The notes beneath the pieces were generated by a model that saw nothing but the letters and a program-made list of their open reading frames with translations, had not been told where the DNA came from and ran no database searches. The translations under genes and the position numbers were made by a program. A stretch of 10,000 nucleotides of DNA from NCBI GenBank assembly GCA_020216985.1, contig JAIWOH010000194.1:1-10000 (forward strand), in the 5' to 3' direction. This document shows positions 6,937 to 10,000 of the stretch, piece after piece. Each line of letters opens with the position of its first letter. The first letter of the stretch is position 1. The stretch comes from Nitrospira sp. (GTDB taxonomy: Bacteria; Nitrospirota; Nitrospiria; Nitrospirales; Nitrospiraceae).

Positions 6937-7314
6937 CTACAATTGCGACGGCGCCGAAGGCGCGTCGGTGACAATCACAATGCCTCTCATAATGGGATGA
7001 ATACGACAGTGGTACGGATAGCGACCGGGTGGCAGGCCGGGAATGGTAAATTGCCCTCCGGGGGGGACGGGTCCCGAGTCAAACAGGCACGATCGGTGTT
7101 CCTCCATACAGCCGTTATGCGTGACGGTGTGGTGAGTCGGGGTCGGATTCTCCCACCGAATGGGATTGCCGCTGGAAACGGTCGCGGAAGCGGGCACGTA
7201 ATAGGGCGACCCATCTTCCATGATGATGCTCGTTGGCGGCGGGCCGCCCATCGTCAAGCCGGTCGAGCAGGTCCCCCACAGTGCGACAAGACCGATCGTC
7301 TGGAGCCAGTTCAT
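6937..7314 (-). CDS. Exported cupredoxin (plastocyanin-like blue copper protein)
   Basis: A 125-residue small copper protein for periplasmic electron transfer or copper handling. The N terminus (1-24, MNWLQTIGLVALWGTC) is hydrophobic like a signal peptide, but has no early basic residue and no canonical lipobox. The core matches cupredoxins: PTHHTVTH (59-66) would give the first His ligand (H62 most likely) and YHCRIHPIM (101-109) gives Cys103, His106 and Met109, the type 1 copper set in C-x2-H-x2-M spacing. Two more cysteines, C69 and C76, lie in the loop after the first His and may form a disulfide. The frame is open upstream to an ATG at 7515. The ATG at 7314 is chosen because AAGGGG lies 9 nt before it and the longer N terminus is not protein-like. 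It is the first gene of a likely two-gene unit with the methyltransferase. Confidence 0.9.
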   Translation of the reverse strand: MNWLQTIGLVALWGTCSTGLTMGGPPPTSIIMEDGSPYYVPASATVSSGNPIRWENPTPTHHTVTHNGCMEEHRSCLFDSGPVPPGGQFTIPGLPPGRYPYHCRIHPIMRGIVIVTDAPSAPSQL

Positions 7315-7427
7315 GGAGACGTTCCCCTTGCTCGCGACGGCGATTCTCTCCGCCGTCCAATCCATGAGAGCCCAGCAATGAACGAAGGATTCGCTCGACC
7401 GGTGCACCTGGATTGAGGCATGTAAGT

Positions 7428-7455
7428 ATCTTAGCACGACGTGGCGGTGCGGCAA
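7428..7455 (-). promoter_or_regulatory. Candidate promoter of the cupredoxin-methyltransferase unit
   Basis: On the minus strand TTGCCG (7450-7455, 4 of 6) and TAAGAT (7428-7433, 4 of 6) are 16 nt apart, with TGC directly before the -10. The start of transcription would be near 7421, leaving a leader of about 107 nt to the ATG at 7314. It lies in the 287-bp divergent gap shared with the H1-like gene. Confidence 0.4.
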
Positions 7456-7509
7456 CTTGCACGGTTTCTGATCGTGTGCGCCGGTCGTCCGAAGGAAGAA
7501 GAGAAGCAG

Positions 7510-7539
7510 TTGCAAGAGATCGTTCGTTCATGCTAGATG
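7510..7539 (+). promoter_or_regulatory. Weak candidate promoter of the H1-like gene
   Basis: TTGCAA (7510-7515) and TAGATG (7534-7539) are 18 nt apart, with an extended -10 TGC before the latter. The -10 matches only 3 of 6. Offered because it is the best pair I see upstream of the gene on this strand; a leader of about 55 nt would result. Confidence 0.22.
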
Positions 7540-7601
7540 GTGGCCGTCAATCAGTCGTGGGCGATCGTGAATTGACACGACGACAACCAGGAGGACGAAA
7601 G

Positions 7602-8072
7602 ATGGCGAAGAAAAAAGCCGCAGCCAAGAAAACCTCGGCGAAGAAGACCGCGGCAAAAAAGAAAACGGCAGCCGCAGTCAAGAAGAACAAACCCGTAAAG
7701 AAAGTCGCCAAGAAGAGTGCGGCTGTCGGCAAGAAAGTCGCTAAGAAGGTCGCCAAGAAGACCGCCGCCAAGAAGCCCGCGAAGAAATCCGCGAAGAAAT
7801 CTCCAGCCAAGCCGGTCAGTGCCGGCATGCCCGCAGCGAAAGAGGTGGTTTCGGATGAGAAAGCGTCTCGCAAGGCCCCTGCCGTCGAGCCGATCGAGCC
7901 TAAGGACCTCGACCTGGATGAGGAAGAGATGGTGGACGAGGAATTGGACATGGAAGGCGACCTTGACGACGACATGGGAGAAGATCTGGATCTCGATGAT
8001 GAAGACAGCGACGAGTTCCTGGAGAAATCTGAAAATCTTTTGGATGACCAGGATGATTACCGCGACGAATAA
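7602..8072 (+). CDS. Histone H1-like basic protein with acidic tail
   Basis: A 156-residue low-complexity protein with opposite charges at its two ends. Residues 1-70 are almost only Lys and Ala with some Ser, Thr, Pro and Val (MAKKKAAAKKTSAKK, repeated AKK units), like eukaryotic H1 tails and bacterial Hc1 or AlgP-type proteins, which bind DNA without sequence preference. Residues 71-101 are a mixed linker. Residues 102-156 are dominated by Asp and Glu (DLDLDEEE, DDDMGEDLDLDDEDSDE). A nucleoid role is inferred from the basic half; the acidic tail could bind the basic half or a basic partner. GGAGG lies 7 nt before the ATG at 7602, so the longer open frame starting at 7413 is not used. AKK-rich repeats make this region prone to length variation between strains. 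Confidence 0.85.
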   Translation: MAKKKAAAKKTSAKKTAAKKKTAAAVKKNKPVKKVAKKSAAVGKKVAKKVAKKTAAKKPAKKSAKKSPAKPVSAGMPAAKEVVSDEKASRKAPAVEPIEPKDLDLDEEEMVDEELDMEGDLDDDMGEDLDLDDEDSDEFLEKSENLLDDQDDYRDE

Positions 8073-8270
8073 ATCGTCGGCTCTAGATCAAGTCTCGCCA
8101 GTCGGACCGCTGCCGATTTCGTGAGGAGATGTGAAGGGTATCCAGGAGAACGACCGCTATCGAGAGACTTCTCTGTTTTGCGTGTGTGTCCTACCCATCG
8201 AATAAGCGAACCCCGGGGGTGAAGGAGGGTCGCTTTGCGTGTCCGTCTTTTGCCGGCTCGCCCACGAAAG

Positions 8271-8300
8271 GTCCCGTCTTCTCACGGGACGGCTCTTTTG
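8271..8300 (+). terminator. Candidate intrinsic terminator or leader hairpin
   Basis: GTCCCGT (8271-8277) and ACGGGAC (8284-8290) form a perfect 7-bp stem with a 6-nt loop. A short A-rich stretch (GAAAG) precedes it and GGCTCTTTTG follows, so the T run is short and set off by a few bases. It could end the H1-like transcript about 200 nt after its stop, or act as an attenuator in the leader of the repeat-protein gene that starts at 8324. The rest of 8073-8323 holds no gene that I can support. Confidence 0.4.
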
Positions 8301-8323
8301 AAAATCCCGCCAGGAAATCCGTT

Positions 8324-9421
8324 GTGAGCCGTTGCATCGTCCGTCTCCTGGCCTGTATGGCCGGCTGTATGATTGGATGGATTATTGTTGGGGGAGGAGG
8401 ACTCGTGAGTGGCCCCTTGGCCGCCGCGGATTGCGTGGTGGAGACGGCGGCTGGTTCGGGAGAGGCGGGTTTGGTTCTACGACTTGCTCCGACCTGTTCG
8501 CAGTCGGAACGGGAAGCCAGGGCGGTTCAAGCAACGGCCATTCTCGATGCCCTCATGAAAGAACTTCGAGTCGAACTGGTCGGTGTAATTGTCCAGGGCG
8601 ATCTGAATTTGGATCGCTTGCCCGTCCGAGGGGCCGTAAGCGGCGAGCAGACGGTGCCGGAGAGACTGGAAGAGGCGAGGAGGCGGGAGTCGCGAGACAT
8701 TCGTGAGACGTTGATCATCAGGGATTCGATCGTGCGCGGAGCGGTGCGTCACAGCCTGTCTGATGGGGTGCTGCTGTTTGCGCAACCGATTGATCTTCGC
8801 GGAACGACCTTTGAAGAGGAGGTGGATTTTTCACGATCGACCTTTCAGGAGGCGGTGCAACTGTCGGGGGCGGTCTTTAAAAATGAGGCCTACTTCGTTC
8901 AAGGATCATTCATGAAGGGGCTTGACTGTCGAGAAACGAAATTCGGGCCTCGCACGAGGTTTCATCGCTCCGTCTTTCGAGGGCCGGTTGATTGCGCCGG
9001 GGCTCTGTTCGACGGGATGGCGGAGTTGTTGGAGGTCACGTTTGAACAGGCAGCCGTTTTTGAGCGGGCGAGATTCGGGTCCGGCACCGGATTCTCCGGA
9101 AGTCGGTTTGCCCGAACGGCGAATTTCGAAGAAGCCATCTTCAGCCGCGATTCGTTTTTTGCGTTTTCCGTGTTTGAAGAAACCGTCGTGTTCTCCGGCG
9201 CCAGGTTTTTGGGGAGCGCTGATTTTTCAGGCGCGGTATTCAGGAGGCCGGATGATTTGGCTAAGGCGCGGTTCGACGTGCCCCCGCTTTTTACCGACGC
9301 AAGCCGAGTCTCCGAAGAGTCGCCCACGCCCGGCTCCGGCCCTTCTTTCGGCCCGTATGCCGTGACCGCGGTTTGTTTGGTGCTGGCGGCGGCTTTGTTG
9401 GTCTACGCATGGAAAATCTGA
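8324..9421 (+). CDS. Exported membrane-anchored pentapeptide-type repeat protein
   Basis: A 365-residue protein with a signal peptide (SRCIVR, then a hydrophobic run to about residue 33, and a possible cut after PLAAA). A mixed domain (about 36-155, with VELVGVIVQGDLNLDRLPV) follows, then a repeat region from 163 to about 317. There Phe falls at 163, 174, 185 and so on every 11 residues to 317, with a second hydrophobic or Cys position 6 residues later (169, 180, 191, 202 and so on). Units look like FEEEVDFSRST. This resembles the Phe-rich pentapeptide families thought to form a beta-helix. One helix (about 345-362) and a short WKI tail end the protein, so the repeats should face the periplasm. 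The frame is open to a GTG at 8186, but that 46-residue extension crosses a hairpin and is not signal-like. The GTG at 8324 has AGGAAA upstream. Function unknown; likely a structural or binding scaffold. Confidence 0.82.
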   Translation: MSRCIVRLLACMAGCMIGWIIVGGGGLVSGPLAAADCVVETAAGSGEAGLVLRLAPTCSQSEREARAVQATAILDALMKELRVELVGVIVQGDLNLDRLPVRGAVSGEQTVPERLEEARRRESRDIRETLIIRDSIVRGAVRHSLSDGVLLFAQPIDLRGTTFEEEVDFSRSTFQEAVQLSGAVFKNEAYFVQGSFMKGLDCRETKFGPRTRFHRSVFRGPVDCAGALFDGMAELLEVTFEQAAVFERARFGSGTGFSGSRFARTANFEEAIFSRDSFFAFSVFEETVVFSGARFLGSADFSGAVFRRPDDLAKARFDVPPLFTDASRVSEESPTPGSGPSFGPYAVTAVCLVLAAALLVYAWKI

Positions 9422-9467
9422 ACGGCATGGAAGATCCGCGTGTTTCCCCGGCGAGAGGGATTCCGGC

Positions 9468-9496
9468 TTGCCCGCCATCTCCGGGGCTGGTATAAC
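9468..9496 (+). promoter_or_regulatory. scpA promoter, predicted leaderless
   Basis: TTGCCC (9468-9473, 4 of 6), a 17-nt spacer and TATAAC (9491-9496, 5 of 6) with TGG before the -10. The transcript should start at about 9502-9505, at the scpA ATG itself (9504), and no Shine-Dalgarno is present. A 6-bp inverted repeat, CCCCGG (9446-9451) and CCGGGG (9481-9486), brackets the -35 and could be an operator. Confidence 0.55.
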
Positions 9497-9503
9497 GAGC
9501 GTC

Positions 9504-10000
9504 ATGGCTCACCGGGTGGAAGCTTCTCAATCAACGGAATCGTCCTATCAGGTCCGCATCGAGAATTTTGAGGGACCGCTGGACCTTTTGCTCCATCTCA
9601 TCAAAAAGAACGAAATCAATATCTACGATATCCCGATCGCGCTCATTGCACGGCAGTATTTGGAGTACATCGAGGCGATGAAGACGCTCAATCTCAACGT
9701 CGCGGGAGACTTTTTGGTCATGGCGGCGACCCTTTTGCAGATCAAGTCGAAAATGCTGTTGCCCTCCGACAAAGCCGCCCCCGATGAGGAAGAGGGGCCG
9801 GATCCGAGGGATGAGCTTGTTCGGCGGCTGCTGGAATACAAGGCGTATAAGGAGGCGGCGTCTCGACTTGATGAGCAAGAAAAGATGTGGCGTGAACTAT
9901 TCCCTCGTGGGAAGGCGGCCGCGGAATCCGTCGAATCGGACGAGATGTCCCTGGAGCACGTCTCGCTGTTCGATCTGGTCGACGCGCTTCAAAAGATTCT
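9504..10000 (+). CDS. scpA: Segregation and condensation protein A (partial)
   Basis: The first 165 codons of ScpA, the kleisin that bridges the SMC heads with ScpB in bacterial condensin; the gene runs off the window. Family signatures are clear: YQVRIENFEGPLDLLLHLI (15-33), the SMC-contacting N-terminal region with IYDIPIALIARQYLEYI (40-56), and AGDFLVMAATLLQIKSKMLL (67-86). An acidic linker (DEEEGPDPRDE, 94-104) and LLEYKAYKEAA (109-119) follow, as in the family. The start is the ATG at 9504, where homology begins soon after and a promoter -10 ends 7 nt earlier. scpB usually lies just downstream. The 82-bp gap from the repeat-protein gene and the local promoter suggest that scpA starts its own transcript. 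Confidence 0.95.
   Translation, partial: MAHRVEASQSTESSYQVRIENFEGPLDLLLHLIKKNEINIYDIPIALIARQYLEYIEAMKTLNLNVAGDFLVMAATLLQIKSKMLLPSDKAAPDEEEGPDPRDELVRRLLEYKAYKEAASRLDEQEKMWRELFPRGKAAAESVESDEMSLEHVSLFDLVDALQKI

Noticed and set aside
7572..7577. Perfect TTGACA hexamer upstream of the H1-like gene
   Set aside because: The sequence 17 nt downstream is ACGAAA inside the ribosome site, with no -10 match, so it is unlikely to be a working -35.
7413..7601. N-terminal extension of the H1-like protein from an upstream ATG
   Set aside because: The segment reads as non-coding composition and overlaps the probable cupredoxin promoter, while GGAGG at 7590-7594 clearly marks the 7602 start.
8071..8119. AAATCG...CGATTT inverted repeat after the H1-like gene
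   Set aside because: The arms pair only with a bulge, the loop is over 30 nt, and no T tract follows, so I do not call a terminator here.

Overview
The window is a GC-rich bacterial chromosome segment with tightly packed housekeeping genes (recG, a Ppx/GppA phosphatase, scpA) and several envelope or accessory genes. There is no rRNA, tRNA, CRISPR array, transposase or phage gene. Nothing here fixes the taxon. The long RecG with an N-terminal extension, the PqqD-like/methyltransferase fusion and the lysine/alanine-rich basic protein with an acidic tail remind me of Nitrospira-type (Nitrospirota) genomes; this is an impression from memory, not a database result.

Layout. (1) 126-884, minus strand: a membrane-anchored TPR protein. 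(2) 1024-4902, plus strand: recG, a 107-residue coiled-coil protein and a Ppx/GppA-family phosphatase; the last two overlap by ATGA. (3) 4903-5382: no long gene. It holds a predicted folded element (4940-5010), a 27-residue single-helix membrane peptide on the minus strand (5075-5158) with a near-perfect Shine-Dalgarno, and overlapping palindromes (5216-5244). (4) 5383-7314, minus strand: a small exported cupredoxin followed by a methyltransferase with a PqqD-like N-terminal domain, probably one transcript. (5) 7602-8072, plus strand: a histone-H1-like basic/acidic protein, divergent from the cupredoxin. (6) 8324-9421, plus strand: an exported, C-terminally anchored protein with about fifteen 11-residue repeats of the pentapeptide type. 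(7) 9504-10000, plus strand: the start of scpA, cut by the window edge.

The genes do not form one obvious pathway. RecG (fork and recombination repair), ScpA (condensin kleisin) and the H1-like protein act on the chromosome. The Ppx/GppA protein acts on polyphosphate or pppGpp. The TPR protein, the 27-residue peptide, the cupredoxin and the repeat protein are membrane or periplasmic.

The observations most worth a second look are the uncatalogued-looking 27-residue membrane peptide, the PqqD-like/methyltransferase fusion beside a blue-copper protein, the foldable intergenic element, the strict 11-residue repeat protein, and extended -10 promoters placed so that scpA and recG mRNAs should be leaderless or nearly so. 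I did not find a self-evident new multi-gene system.
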